From NCBI GenBank assembly GCA_934133005.1, contig CAKPAI010000002.1, positions 62,001 through 126,000 on the forward strand: a stretch of 64,000 nt of DNA, in the 5' to 3' direction. Of this stretch, positions 27,022 through 36,148 are shown one piece after another. The DNA comes from an uncultured Clostridia bacterium. Lineage in GTDB: Bacteria > Bacillota > Clostridia > TANB77 > CAG-508. Each line of letters opens with the position of its first letter. The stretch's first letter is position 1. The notes under the pieces were generated by a model. It did no database searches. It had not been told where the DNA came from and worked only from the letters and a program-made list of their open reading frames with translations. The translations under genes and the position numbers were made by a program.

Positions 27022-28563
27022 CTACTTTTCAACTAAAGAAATTGCGTACTGTTGATTTTTGTATTTAGTTTTAAACATTTCTTGTTTTATTACAATAACA
27101 TTATATTCTTCTTCTACTTCATCTAAAATTCTATTATCATCTGTACTTATAATCCAAATTCTTCCTGAAAACTCATTCAAAAAATCATAATTTAATACAG
27201 TTCTAAAGTCTTTTGCAAAGGCCTTGTAAGCTTCATCAACTCCCCAATGTCCTCTATTATAAAAATATGAAATATTGTCTTCATATCTAACTGATATTGA
27301 AATTCCACTTAACTTATCATCTACTAAAAATATATCATCTTGTTTAATATCCTCTGTAATATAGTTAATTGGCTTAAAATTTTCTTCGTCATAATTAGTA
27401 TTTATTAAATTTATATTTACATATAGTGACATTATTACGCATATTATGCACATTAAAGCATTTATTTTTTTATCTCCTTTTACAGTCATAACAATGCTCA
27501 TAAATAACATTAGCATTCCCAGTATACATAGCATGTATCTTGCATATACTATTGATTGCCACATTACTAATGATACTATAACAGCACCTAACATTACTGC
27601 ACCAAATAAGCTAATTGCCCAAAATGCTGGATTTAACTTTCTTTTTTCTTCTTCATTTTTATTTTTTGTTGCTAAAAAGATTAAATATCTTATAATATCA
27701 TAGCTCCATATTATTGATATTACTACATTTATATATATAGTACCACTATCTGTTAGATTTCCAGTAAAACAAAATGTTAGTAAATCTATAAAAGTCGCTG
27801 GAAAATGAACTCCTATCCAAAATCCACCAGAAGTTCCTGCTAATTGCTTTATAAATGTTATAAGCCAAGGCATATACATTCCAACTTGAATTACTGCACA
27901 AATAAAAAATGCCTTTAAATTTTTAGAGATTTTTTTATTTTTAATACTATTTTTTATTAAGATTATCATAAGTACTAAATTTATTATTCCTGCCGCCATT
28001 AAAGCATAATAATGAGTATATGCTGAAGTTAAACTAAACACTCCAAATAAAATCCAATTCTTTATATTAATTTCATTAATATTTTTGCTATTATCTTTAT
28101 GTATTCTGTATGCATATATAAATGCTAAAAATACAATAAGCATCGCCATGCTATACATTCTAATCTCTCCAGAATATATAAGATTTGGTGGTAAGAAAAA
28201 TGCAAAAAACGAAAATAAAATTCCTGCTTTTTCTCCAAAATCTTTTCTTACATGAGTGTATCCAATTACGCCTAATAGTACTGTGCATAATACTGAAAAT
28301 AATCTATATATTATAATATTGTTTCCAAATATTAAGTTTAATACATGTAATACCCAATAATATAATACAGGATGAACATCATTTTTATCAATCGTCCAAA
28401 TTTCACAAAATGAATGATTTGCAAGTCCTACTGAATAACTTTCATCAAACCATAAATTAGTATGAAATGCAGATAGTAAAATAAATATACTTCCTAGTAC
28501 AATAAGTGCTATATGTAAATACTTTATATCAATATTTTTTATTTTTTGTAATATTTTCTTCAT
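27022..28563 (-). CDS. GT39-like membrane glycosyltransferase
   Basis: 513 residues from the ATG at 28561-28563, which has GAGAGGA upstream. An earlier in-frame ATG at 28593 lies only a few bases beyond the -10 box and is unlikely. About eleven transmembrane helices are present. A first luminal loop holds NLWFDESYS, the Asp-Glu motif of ArnT/PMT-type enzymes, and a late loop before the C-terminus is extracellular. Members use polyprenyl-phosphate sugars to modify envelope glycans or proteins. The neighbouring GT2 could make the polyprenyl-linked donor. Confidence 0.8.
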   Translation of the reverse strand: MKKILQKIKNIDIKYLHIALIVLGSIFILLSAFHTNLWFDESYSVGLANHSFCEIWTIDKNDVHPVLYYWVLHVLNLIFGNNIIIYRLFSVLCTVLLGVIGYTHVRKDFGEKAGILFSFFAFFLPPNLIYSGEIRMYSMAMLIVFLAFIYAYRIHKDNSKNINEINIKNWILFGVFSLTSAYTHYYALMAAGIINLVLMIILIKNSIKNKKISKNLKAFFICAVIQVGMYMPWLITFIKQLAGTSGGFWIGVHFPATFIDLLTFCFTGNLTDSGTIYINVVISIIWSYDIIRYLIFLATKNKNEEEKRKLNPAFWAISLFGAVMLGAVIVSLVMWQSIVYARYMLCILGMLMLFMSIVMTVKGDKKINALMCIICVIMSLYVNINLINTNYDEENFKPINYITEDIKQDDIFLVDDKLSGISISVRYEDNISYFYNRGHWGVDEAYKAFAKDFRTVLNYDFLNEFSGRIWIISTDDNRILDEVEEEYNVIVIKQEMFKTKYKNQQYAISLVEK

Positions 28564-28596
28564 ATATTCCTCTCTTTTCTTTATAATTTCCATAAA

Positions 28597-28625
28597 ATTT
28601 TACCACATAAAAACTTAATATACAA
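28597..28625 (-). promoter_or_regulatory. Promoter of the GT39-like gene
   Basis: Minus strand TTGTAT (28620-28625), 17-base spacer, TAAAAT (28597-28602). It supports the later start codon of this gene. Confidence 0.6.
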
Positions 28626-28626
28626 G

Positions 28627-28675
28627 AAAAAACTTATTTTATAATCTATAATATTAGATTCAAAATAAGTTTTTT
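28627..28675 (-). terminator. Terminator after the GT2 gene
   Basis: AAAAAACTTATTTT and AAAATAAGTTTTTT form the base of a long hairpin whose top is AATCTA/TAGATT. The stop of the GT2 gene is at 28682. Confidence 0.8.
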
Positions 28676-28681
28676 ATCATA

Positions 28682-29917
28682 TTATGCAACATCTTTTATC
28701 TTTATATCTCTTACATGATCTATTTTGTCCCAGTTCGTATTTCTAACAAATAAGCATTTTGCATTTATTAGAAGCCATGAACCTAAAAATAGTGGATATA
28801 ACACAAGGCCTTTTATCATTGGCTTTATTGGCTTTTTCTCTATTATCATAATAGCTAAACCAGTAACAATTGGCAAAAAGAATGTTGGCAAAATATATCT
28901 CAAGCAGTTAATTAGTAAATCTAAAGTTGTCATTCCTCCGGCTCCATACATTATAAAATTTAATATAAGTAGCACTGCTGTCATTATAAACATTGGTATA
29001 CTTCCAAACATATATAATAAACCATCAAAATTTAGTAAAGTTTTCTTTTCTTTTAATGCCTCTGCCAAACTGCCTGTATACTCATGTAAACATTGCATAT
29101 GTCCTATTGTCCATCTTGAACGTTGTGACCATGATTGTTTAAATCCAACTGGTTGCTCATCATAAACTATTGCATCTACTGCCCATCCAACCTTTTTACC
29201 TTTTATAATTGTTTTTAATGAGAACTCTATATCTTCTGTTAAAGTTTTTGTATTCCAACCTGTTGGTTTTATTACATCAAATTTAACCATAAATCCTGTA
29301 CCATTTAATAGTGCAGATAAACCTAAATTATATCTTGCTAAATGGTAAAATCTATGCATTGTCCAATAAAATATTGCATATCCTGCTGATACCCAACTAT
29401 CTGCTGGATTTTTGATATCTCTATATCCTTGAACAACTTCTTCACCTTGACATAATTTTTTATTCATTGCAGTAAAGAAATTTTTGTCTACAATGTTATC
29501 TGCATCAAATATACAGAATGCATCATAATCTGCATTTTCTTCTATTTTTTGCGCTAAAAACCATTGAAGGGCAGCACCTTTTGTTTGCTTTTTCTTATCT
29601 GGTTCTGTTCGCTCTAATACTATTGCACCTAATTTTTTTGCAATTTCGGCAGTTTTATCTGTGCAATTATCTGCAATTACATAAATGTCTACTAGGTCAC
29701 TTGGATAAGTCTGATTTTTCAGACTTTCTACCAAGTTTCCTATAACATTTTCCTCATTATGCGCAGGCACTATTGCCATAAATTTATTATTTTTTTCTTC
29801 AACCACAGGTTTATCTTTTATTTTTACGAATGAACACAAGCTTATTATTAACTGATACAACCAATATATAGTTAGTATCCAAACCATTGCTTGTTGTATT
29901 ACATATAAATATTTCAT
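28682..29917 (-). CDS. Membrane-bound glycosyltransferase family 2
   Basis: 411 residues. A membrane segment at 10-30 is followed by a GT2 catalytic domain: FMAIVPAHNEENVIGNLVES, DNCTDKTAEIA, DADN (metal site), TEDIEFSL and the QRSRWTIGH block typical of processive cellulose/hyaluronan-synthase-like enzymes. Three or four C-terminal transmembrane helices complete it. It would transfer sugars from nucleotide donors at the inner membrane face. The start is two bases after the pnp stop, so it is translationally close to pnp. Confidence 0.85.
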   Translation of the reverse strand: MKYLYVIQQAMVWILTIYWLYQLIISLCSFVKIKDKPVVEEKNNKFMAIVPAHNEENVIGNLVESLKNQTYPSDLVDIYVIADNCTDKTAEIAKKLGAIVLERTEPDKKKQTKGAALQWFLAQKIEENADYDAFCIFDADNIVDKNFFTAMNKKLCQGEEVVQGYRDIKNPADSWVSAGYAIFYWTMHRFYHLARYNLGLSALLNGTGFMVKFDVIKPTGWNTKTLTEDIEFSLKTIIKGKKVGWAVDAIVYDEQPVGFKQSWSQRSRWTIGHMQCLHEYTGSLAEALKEKKTLLNFDGLLYMFGSIPMFIMTAVLLILNFIMYGAGGMTTLDLLINCLRYILPTFFLPIVTGLAIMIIEKKPIKPMIKGLVLYPLFLGSWLLINAKCLFVRNTNWDKIDHVRDIKIKDVA

Positions 29918-29919
29918 TT

Positions 29920-32037
29920 TTACTCTTCCTTATTTGAAGTTTCTAAATCTTTCATGCTCAAGTTTATTCTTCCTTGAGAATCGATTTCATAAACTTTTAC
30001 TTTTATTTCATCGCCTACTGAAAGTACATCTTCAACTTTTTCAACTCTTTTATTTGATATTTTAGATATATGAAGTAATCCTTCTTTTCCTCCACCAATA
30101 TCGACAAATGCTCCAAAGTTCATTAATCTTGTAACTTTTCCTTCATATATTTGGCCAACTTCTGGATCTTTTGCAATTGCATCAATCATTTTTAGTGCTT
30201 TTTCGCCATTTTCACCATCATTTGAATAAATGCAAACTCTTCCGTCATCTTCTATATCAATTTTTACTCCTGTCGCATCAATAATTTTATTTATCATTTT
30301 TCCACCAGGTCCGATTACATCTTTTATTTTATCTACATCAATTTTTGTTGTAATAATTCTTGGTGCATATTTAGATAATTCTTTTCTAGGTTCTGCAATT
30401 TGTGGTAACATGATGTTATCTAGTATATAATCTCTTGCAACTTTTGTTCTTTCAAAGGCTTGTTTAATTATATCATATGTTAGTCCATCATTTTTGATGT
30501 CAACTTGTATAGCTGTTATACCATCTTTTGTTCCACCAACTTTGAAATCCATATCTCCAAAGAAATCTTCAATTCCTTGAATATCTGTAAGCATTACATA
30601 TTCATCTGGATTTTCCTTTGATGTAACAAGTCCTGTTGATATACCTGCAACTGGCTTTTTAATTGGAACACCAGCATCCATAAGTGCTAAAGTACTTCCA
30701 CAAATACTTGCTTGTGATGTTGAACCATTTGAAGATAATACTTCTGATACAACTCTTATTGTGTATGGGAATTCATCTTCTGATGGAATTACTGGAACTA
30801 ATGCTTTTTCAGCTAAAGCACCATGTCCTATTTCTCTTCTTCCCGGTCCACGAGATGGTCTTGCTTCACCAACTGAATATGATGGGAAGTTATATTGATG
30901 CATGTATCTTTTTGCTACTTGCTCATCTAATCCGTCTAATTCTTGTTCTTCTGATTTTGTTCCTAGTGTTACTACTGATAATACTTGAGTTTGACCTCTA
31001 GTAAATATTGCACTTCCATGAACTCTTGGTAAGAATCCTACTTCACAAGATAAAGGTCTTAGTTCATCTATTTTTCTTCCGTCTGGACGTTTGTGCTCTT
31101 TTAATATCATTTCACGAACACATTCTTTTTCTAAGTCATGTAAGCTATTTGCTATATCAGCAGATTTATTTTCTGTTTCTTCTTCACCATATTTTTCTAC
31201 AAAATATGCTTGTACATCTTCTGCTAATTTATCCATATTTGCATCTCTTACTTCTTTATCTAAAGCTTGTACATCTTGATACATTCTAGCTTTAAAGTTT
31301 TCAGAAATTTCATCAAATACTTCTTTATTTGTAGCAAATGATTTATATTCAAATTTTGGCTTTCCAACTTCATCTTTTATTTTTTTTATGAATTTGCAAA
31401 GTTTTTTGATTTCTTCATGTCCTGCTTTTATACAGTCAAGCATTGTGTCATTTGGTATTTCATCAGCACCTGCTTCAATCATTGTAACTTTATCCATTGT
31501 TCCTGCAACAGTTAAAGTTAGCCTTGTTTTTTCTCTTTGTTCAAGTGTTGGATTTATTACTATTTGGTTATCCACATATCCTACATTTACTGCAGCTGTT
31601 GGTCCTCCAAATGGTATATCAGAAATTGATAATGCAACTGAAGCTCCTATCATTGCACAAACTTCTGGGCTATTATCTGGTTCTACAGATAATACTGTTG
31701 CAACAACTACAACATCATTTCTAAAGTCCTTTGGAAATAAAGGTCTTATAGGTCTATCGATTGCTCTTGATGTTAAAATTGCTTTATCTGCTGGCTTTCC
31801 TTCTCTTTTTGTAAAGCTTCCTGGTATTTTTCCTACTGAATATAATTTTTCTTCATAATCTACTGATAATGGGAAAAAGTCAACTCCTTCTTTTGGTTCT
31901 TTTGATGCTGTTACATTTACCATTACAACAGTATCTCCATATCTAACTATTGTATTTCCATTACTTAATTCAGCTACTCTCCATGGTTCAATAACAAGTT
32001 TTCTTCCTGCTAATTCTGTTTCAAATTTCTTATTCAT
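29920..32037 (-). CDS. pnp: Polyribonucleotide nucleotidyltransferase
   Basis: 705 residues from the ATG at 32035-32037, which has a near-perfect AAGGAG upstream and gives the normal PNPase start NKKFETELAGRKLVIE. Two RNase PH domains surround a helical linker; a KH domain (KIKDVIGPGGKMINKI) and an S1 domain (YEGKVTRLMNFGAFVDIGG) close the protein. It degrades RNA 3' to 5' by phosphorolysis. An in-frame upstream ATG at 32124, with AAAGGATG before it, would add 29 lysine/serine-rich residues. I consider it less likely, but it is not excluded. rpsO is upstream as in many bacteria. Confidence 0.95.
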   Translation of the reverse strand: MNKKFETELAGRKLVIEPWRVAELSNGNTIVRYGDTVVMVNVTASKEPKEGVDFFPLSVDYEEKLYSVGKIPGSFTKREGKPADKAILTSRAIDRPIRPLFPKDFRNDVVVVATVLSVEPDNSPEVCAMIGASVALSISDIPFGGPTAAVNVGYVDNQIVINPTLEQREKTRLTLTVAGTMDKVTMIEAGADEIPNDTMLDCIKAGHEEIKKLCKFIKKIKDEVGKPKFEYKSFATNKEVFDEISENFKARMYQDVQALDKEVRDANMDKLAEDVQAYFVEKYGEEETENKSADIANSLHDLEKECVREMILKEHKRPDGRKIDELRPLSCEVGFLPRVHGSAIFTRGQTQVLSVVTLGTKSEEQELDGLDEQVAKRYMHQYNFPSYSVGEARPSRGPGRREIGHGALAEKALVPVIPSEDEFPYTIRVVSEVLSSNGSTSQASICGSTLALMDAGVPIKKPVAGISTGLVTSKENPDEYVMLTDIQGIEDFFGDMDFKVGGTKDGITAIQVDIKNDGLTYDIIKQAFERTKVARDYILDNIMLPQIAEPRKELSKYAPRIITTKIDVDKIKDVIGPGGKMINKIIDATGVKIDIEDDGRVCIYSNDGENGEKALKMIDAIAKDPEVGQIYEGKVTRLMNFGAFVDIGGGKEGLLHISKISNKRVEKVEDVLSVGDEIKVKVYEIDSQGRINLSMKDLETSNKEE

Positions 32038-32268
32038 ATTTACTCCTTTTTGGCTACTAGATTTTTCTTTTTTAGATTCTTTTGTTTTTCCACTAATTTT
32101 TTCTATTATGTCTTTAATCCCCATAATTTAAAACATCCTTTCTAATAGTCTATTTTTTATATAAATACTTAAATATTAGATTGTAACCTCTATAAAATAG
32201 TATCTTTATTTTAATACTACTTTATGCAAGCTACTTCTAATTTCAAGTATTTGATATCTTTTAAAAAT

Positions 32269-32299
32269 GGGCGCTTTAACCATGTATTGTAAAACGCCC
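32269..32299 (-). terminator. Hairpin between rpsO and pnp
   Basis: GGGCG-TTTTA and TAAA-GCGCCC form the stem, with ATTTTT after it on the minus strand. It is either a terminator or the processing hairpin often found between these two genes. Confidence 0.65.
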
Positions 32300-32310
32300 C
32301 TTGATTTTTA

Positions 32311-32574
32311 TTATTTTCTTAATCCTAATTTTTCAACTATATCTCTATATCTTTGAACATCTTCATCAGCTAAGTAGTTTAATAAGCTTCTTCTAGCTCC
32401 TACCATTTTTAATAATCCTCTTCTTGAGTGATTATCTTTTTGATGTGTTTTTAAATGTTCTGTTAAATTGCTAATTCTTTCTGTTAAAAGAGCTATTTGA
32501 ACTTCTGGAGAACCAGTGTCTTTTTCATCTCTTCTGTAAGTTGCAATTATTTCTTGTTTTCTTTCCTTTGTCAT
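32311..32574 (-). CDS. rpsO: 30S ribosomal protein S15
   Basis: 87 residues, all S15: TGSPEVQIALLTERISNLTEHLKTHQKDNHSRRGLLKMV with HxxDxxSRRGL in the centre and RRSLLNYL near the end. It binds the central domain of 16S rRNA early in 30S assembly. AGGAGG precedes the start. A structured leader and a good promoter lie upstream, consistent with the autoregulation known for S15 genes. Confidence 0.97.
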   Translation of the reverse strand: MTKERKQEIIATYRRDEKDTGSPEVQIALLTERISNLTEHLKTHQKDNHSRRGLLKMVGARRSLLNYLADEDVQRYRDIVEKLGLRK

Positions 32575-32600
32575 TTTTATTTCCTCCTATTTTTTATTTG

Positions 32601-32649
32601 CCTTATTCTTAGATTTAGTGGAGTTTTATTCCTAAAACCAAGGATAAGG
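32601..32649 (-). promoter_or_regulatory. Candidate S15 autoregulatory leader of rpsO
   Basis: The transcript between the promoter and the rpsO start can fold with CCTTAT and ATAAGG as the base and CTTGG/CTAAG-type pairing above. S15 genes of several phyla repress themselves by binding such leader structures. Only the inverted repeat is seen; binding is inference. Confidence 0.45.
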
Positions 32650-32666
32650 TAGTTATCGCAATTTCT

Positions 32667-32695
32667 ATAATAGCATAATTTTCTTTAGAATACAA
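32667..32695 (-). promoter_or_regulatory. Promoter of rpsO
   Basis: Minus strand TTGTAT (32690-32695), 17-base spacer, TATTAT (32667-32672), placing the transcript start just before the leader hairpin. Confidence 0.6.
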
Positions 32696-32723
32696 GTGTT
32701 TTGGTAAAATTCAAGCAAAATAA

Positions 32724-32825
32724 TTATATTCCATCATTATCTAATATATCCATATATCTTTCATATACTTCTCTATTTTCTTTATTATTAACTCTTATTT
32801 TAACATACTTTCCTTAATTTGTCAT
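32724..32825 (-). pseudogene. Possible remnant of a short coding sequence
   Basis: Reading from ATG at 32823-32825, codon 4 is TAA, but the following 29 codons are open and look protein-like (GKYVKIRVNNKENREVY). They end at TAA 32724. There is no better start. It may be a gene scrap or chance. It lies between the GGDEF terminator and the rpsO promoter. Confidence 0.2.
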
Positions 32826-32843
32826 TTTTTATAATTATAAAAA

Positions 32844-32869
32844 GTGGGGGTCACACATGTGGCTCCCAT
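32844..32869 (-). terminator. Terminator after the GGDEF gene
   Basis: TGGG and CACAT pair with their complements in an imperfect stem, followed on the minus strand by five T. Confidence 0.6.
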
Positions 32870-32876
32870 TTGAACT

Positions 32877-33977
32877 TTAGTTTTGAATTTTCTTGTACTC
32901 TGCTTTATCCTTGTACATTCTTTCGTCTGCACGCTTCATTGTCGATGCAAAACTATCCCCATGTACATGGTATGCTGCACCAATTGCAACATTTGGAAAT
33001 ACTGGATCTTTTTCTCGTTCTTTTGCAATTGCATCATTTATTTTTTTGCAAAATGCATCCATTACCTTGTAAGTATCATAGTTTGTTTCTAATCTCACAC
33101 TCTTTACATAAGCTCCATTTTTTAGCACAACAACAAACTCGTCGCCACCAATTCGATAACAATATCCTATTCCTATAAACTGCCGTTTAATAGTTTCGGC
33201 AACCTTAGAAATATATATATCACCTGCTTGATGGCCAAATTTATCATTGATTTCTTTAAAATTGTTGATGTCAATGACAAAAATTGCTGTATCATAATTG
33301 ATGATTTTGCACATTTTGTCATAGGCGCTTCTACAAAAAACCCCACTTTGCATATCAATTTGCAAAGTAAGATCTACATAGTAGATGTAATAGAATACAA
33401 GAGCTATAGCAAGACTAATCCATTCTGTTTTGAAAGTACTATTTACTGTTTGCATAGTAAACCCCATTCCTAAGAAAATTACTGTTGCCGCCAAATTTTG
33501 CCAATGTTTTCCTTGATACTCTATAGAGAAATTTATTGTTTCTTTAACTAAGATTATAATTCCAATTACATATATGATTATGTATATTGGATATGCCCAT
33601 GCTCTATGATACCCCCCCTGCAAATCAACATAAAATATAATTTTAATAAAAACCGATAAAATTTCTAAAACCATATTAACAACAACTAGTATCTAGCTTA
33701 TTAATTTTGTCTTTTCTTTAGCATTTATTACCTGTAATAATATTGCTGGCACCATTGGTACTAGTGATAGTTCAACAGCTTTTACAATCTTTAGTTGCCT
33801 TTGCAATTGAACATATCCATCAATCTCTCTTCCTAGAAATTCCAGAATCACTCCTGCAATTACTATAAAACCAACAAAGCTAAAGTACCGCTTTTTTTCC
33901 TCCCCTAAGTCTTCATTCTGAGCGCAGAATGTAAGAAAAACAAATGCAATAGCTACCGTAAGTACAACAATTTCCAT
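32877..33977 (-). pseudogene. Membrane diguanylate cyclase interrupted by an amber codon
   Basis: One frame of 366 sense codons is split by a single TAG at 33693-33695. Before it: about 94 residues with two or three membrane helices, after a GAAAGGAAG site. After it: more helices, then a GGDEF domain with an intact YRIGGDEFVVVL active loop, NNFKEINDKFGH, and a normal C-terminus (ADERMYKDKAEYK). The part after the stop has no ribosome binding site at its first ATG. Product, if made: c-di-GMP from two GTP. No RxxD inhibitory site is evident. TAG ends other genes here, for example the HdeD gene, so readthrough by code change is unlikely. Confidence 0.85.
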
Positions 33978-34067
33978 ACATTTCTTCCTTTCTTCGGTTC
34001 TTTTCTTCTAAAGTTTATTCAGCTTTTGAGCTCAAGCTCTAGCTTTTTTCATTTATACTATACAATA

Positions 34068-34110
34068 AAAATAACATAAAGTCAATTTTCATTTGACTTT
34101 ATGTTATTTT
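34068..34110 (-). terminator. Terminator after the FGE-fold gene
   Basis: A perfect 18-base inverted repeat: the arms are 34068-34085 and 34093-34110 (AAAATAACATAAAGTCAA and complement) with a seven-base loop. It lies 13 bases after the stop of the FGE-fold gene. Confidence 0.8.
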
Positions 34111-34122
34111 CTTTTCATTATC

Positions 34123-35379
34123 TTAATATATTGTCATCCTTGACCCAATATTTACGAGTCTTTCTCCTGAATACTCTGGTTGAAACCAAAACCTTGATGA
34201 TACTGGATATGTTTGACCATCATAAGCACAATATCCACCTCTTACTACTCTTAGTGAATTATAATATGATTCCATTGTCCATTCAAAAACATTTCCTGCT
34301 AAGTCATAAATATTTTTTGTGGCAAATATTTCATTAAAAGCAGATCCATATCTTATTGCTTCTCCGCCTTTTTTTATTACTTTATTGTCACTATCTCTAA
34401 TTTCTAAATCAGAATAATTTCCTTTATTCGTACTATCTAATATATAGAAACGATTTTTTTGTCCATAAATATTATTTACATCTTTCATCCATATCATTAT
34501 TTGATCCCATTGACATCCCCAAATCATATGACTACTTACATTTTCATTACTTAATGTTTTTTCTATATTATATAAATCATACCAATTTTTATTTGTAAGC
34601 ACAACCTTGTCTTTTTTGCTTTGTGCAATATTGTTTTGTTCATCTAGACTTGTTTCATATCGTGCAATCCAGAATCCACTATCGTTTCTAATTCGTAATA
34701 TAAGTTTATTAAATTCATCCTGATATGTTGTTGTATCTTTATCAGCAGTTACATTTGATGGTTCTTTTCTTGTTGCTCCTGTTCCATAAGTTGCTGGTGT
34801 TATGCTTATAACAGTATTCTCTCTTATTGCAGCAAAATCGTACAATACTCCTTCATAATTTCCATCAGAAAGTCTTATTGCCATTGGGTATTTTCCTTCA
34901 TTAGCTTGTTTTTGTAATGCTGAATTTATTTGATTATCTGTTGTATATTTACTAACATCTAATATTGGTACCTCGATCGGAACCCACACGAATTGGTTTC
35001 CATCTTTTGTATTATTCATATCATCATCTTCTCTGTCAGATATGACTAGTCCATTTTTTATAGTTGTAGCATCTTTAACAACACCATATCCCTCTGGAAT
35101 TACAGCAGTTTTATTTTCTTCATCTACATATAAAGACCTTTCCTTTGCAATTTCACCTTTTTGCACTTTAGCCGTTATTTCCTCTTTTGCAAATGTATCT
35201 TTTATATCATTTGTATTAGTTTCCTCTTTATTTTCAACAGGTGCATCTGTATTTGAAATTATATTTATCGGTGTATTACTATTTTTATTTGGTAACGCTA
35301 CTATTACCACAATTGCAATTGTTACTATAAACAAAAACGCAATAATCAAAACTAACAATAATGTTTTATTATTTTTCAT
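34123..35379 (-). CDS. Membrane-anchored protein with FGE/sulfatase-modifying (C-type-lectin-like) domain
   Basis: 418 residues. A 20-residue N-terminal membrane helix (LLLVLIIAFLFIVTIAIVVI) is followed by an Asn/Thr/Glu-rich linker and a region with VIPEGYGVV and QFVWVPIE. The C-terminal FGE-like fold ends DLAGNVFEWTMESYYNSLRV, RGG and SSRF. It probably faces outside the cell. The fold is shared by formylglycine-generating enzymes and by ligand-binding C-type-lectin-like proteins; the copper-binding cysteines of true FGE are not evident, so binding rather than catalysis is likely. No reverse transcriptase or template repeat for diversification is in the window. Confidence 0.65.
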   Translation of the reverse strand: MKNNKTLLLVLIIAFLFIVTIAIVVIVALPNKNSNTPINIISNTDAPVENKEETNTNDIKDTFAKEEITAKVQKGEIAKERSLYVDEENKTAVIPEGYGVVKDATTIKNGLVISDREDDDMNNTKDGNQFVWVPIEVPILDVSKYTTDNQINSALQKQANEGKYPMAIRLSDGNYEGVLYDFAAIRENTVISITPATYGTGATRKEPSNVTADKDTTTYQDEFNKLILRIRNDSGFWIARYETSLDEQNNIAQSKKDKVVLTNKNWYDLYNIEKTLSNENVSSHMIWGCQWDQIMIWMKDVNNIYGQKNRFYILDSTNKGNYSDLEIRDSDNKVIKKGGEAIRYGSAFNEIFATKNIYDLAGNVFEWTMESYYNSLRVVRGGYCAYDGQTYPVSSRFWFQPEYSGERLVNIGSRMTIY

Positions 35380-35449
35380 ATGTTCAAAATCTCCTCTTAA
35401 TATTATGATTATATTCTATATTAGTCTAAAAAAAATAGCAAGTATTTTA

Positions 35450-36085
35450 TTATTTTCTATTTATTTTTTCTTCAATTTCTTCTTTAGTAATACTTCCTTG
35501 TCTTATAATTTTTATATTCTCATTTTCTACTTGTATAATTGTTGATGCAACACCAATTTTGCTTTCTCCACCATCTATTACTAATACCTCTTCGGGCATA
35601 AATTTTTCTTTTAACATTTTCATATTAATTGCACTATCTTCTCCTGAAAGATTTGCAGACGTTGTAGCAAGTGGGATACCTGCTTTATCTATTATTTTTA
35701 AAGCTATATCATTTGCTGGCATTCTAACTCCAATTGTTTCTCCTCCTGCAGTTACAACACTTGGTACATTATCATTCTTTTTTAATATTATTGTTAAAGG
35801 TCCTGGAAAAAACTCTTCAATTATTCTTTCTTCTAATGGTAAAATATCTTTTGCTACACTCCATACCATTTTTATATCAGATACTAAAACATTTATTGCT
35901 TTGTTTCTTGGTCTATTTTTTATTTTATATATTTTTTTAACAGCACTTTCGTCAAATACATTTGCACCAATTCCATAAACTGTTTCCGTCGGAAATATTG
36001 CAACTTTTCCAATTCTTAAGTCTTTAGATATTTTTTCTAACTCAATTTCATTTACTTTTTCTTTCCAATTAAAAATTCTTTTCAT
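35450..36085 (-). CDS. tsaC: L-threonylcarbamoyladenylate synthase
   Basis: 211 residues when started at the ATG 36083-36085, preceded by GAGGAATGATAAA. The ATG five codons earlier overlaps that ribosome binding site. It has the YrdC/Sua5 fold: IFPTETVYGIGAN, KIYKIKNRPRNK, GPLTIIL, GVRMPAN and TTSANLSGE. It makes threonylcarbamoyl-AMP for the t6A37 modification of ANN-reading tRNAs. The long Sua5 C-terminal domain is absent, so it is the short TsaC form. Confidence 0.93.
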   Translation of the reverse strand: MKRIFNWKEKVNEIELEKISKDLRIGKVAIFPTETVYGIGANVFDESAVKKIYKIKNRPRNKAINVLVSDIKMVWSVAKDILPLEERIIEEFFPGPLTIILKKNDNVPSVVTAGGETIGVRMPANDIALKIIDKAGIPLATTSANLSGEDSAINMKMLKEKFMPEEVLVIDGGESKIGVASTIIQVENENIKIIRQGSITKEEIEEKINRK

Positions 36086-36148
36086 TTTATCATTCCTCAT
36101 GCAATATTATAGCAAAAAAAAGAGAACTTTAAAAGTCCCCTTCTATAA

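Noticed and set aside
32700..32830. Functional small gene upstream of rpsO
   Set aside because: The frame has a TAA at codon 4 and no other start; I list it only as a possible remnant.
33690..33698. Amber codon reassigned to an amino acid
   Set aside because: TAG is the normal stop of other genes here (for example the HdeD gene and the unknown gene at 52108), so reassignment does not fit.
34123..35379. Diversity-generating retroelement target
   Set aside because: The FGE-like fold fits, but no reverse transcriptase, accessory gene or template/variable repeat pair is in the window.
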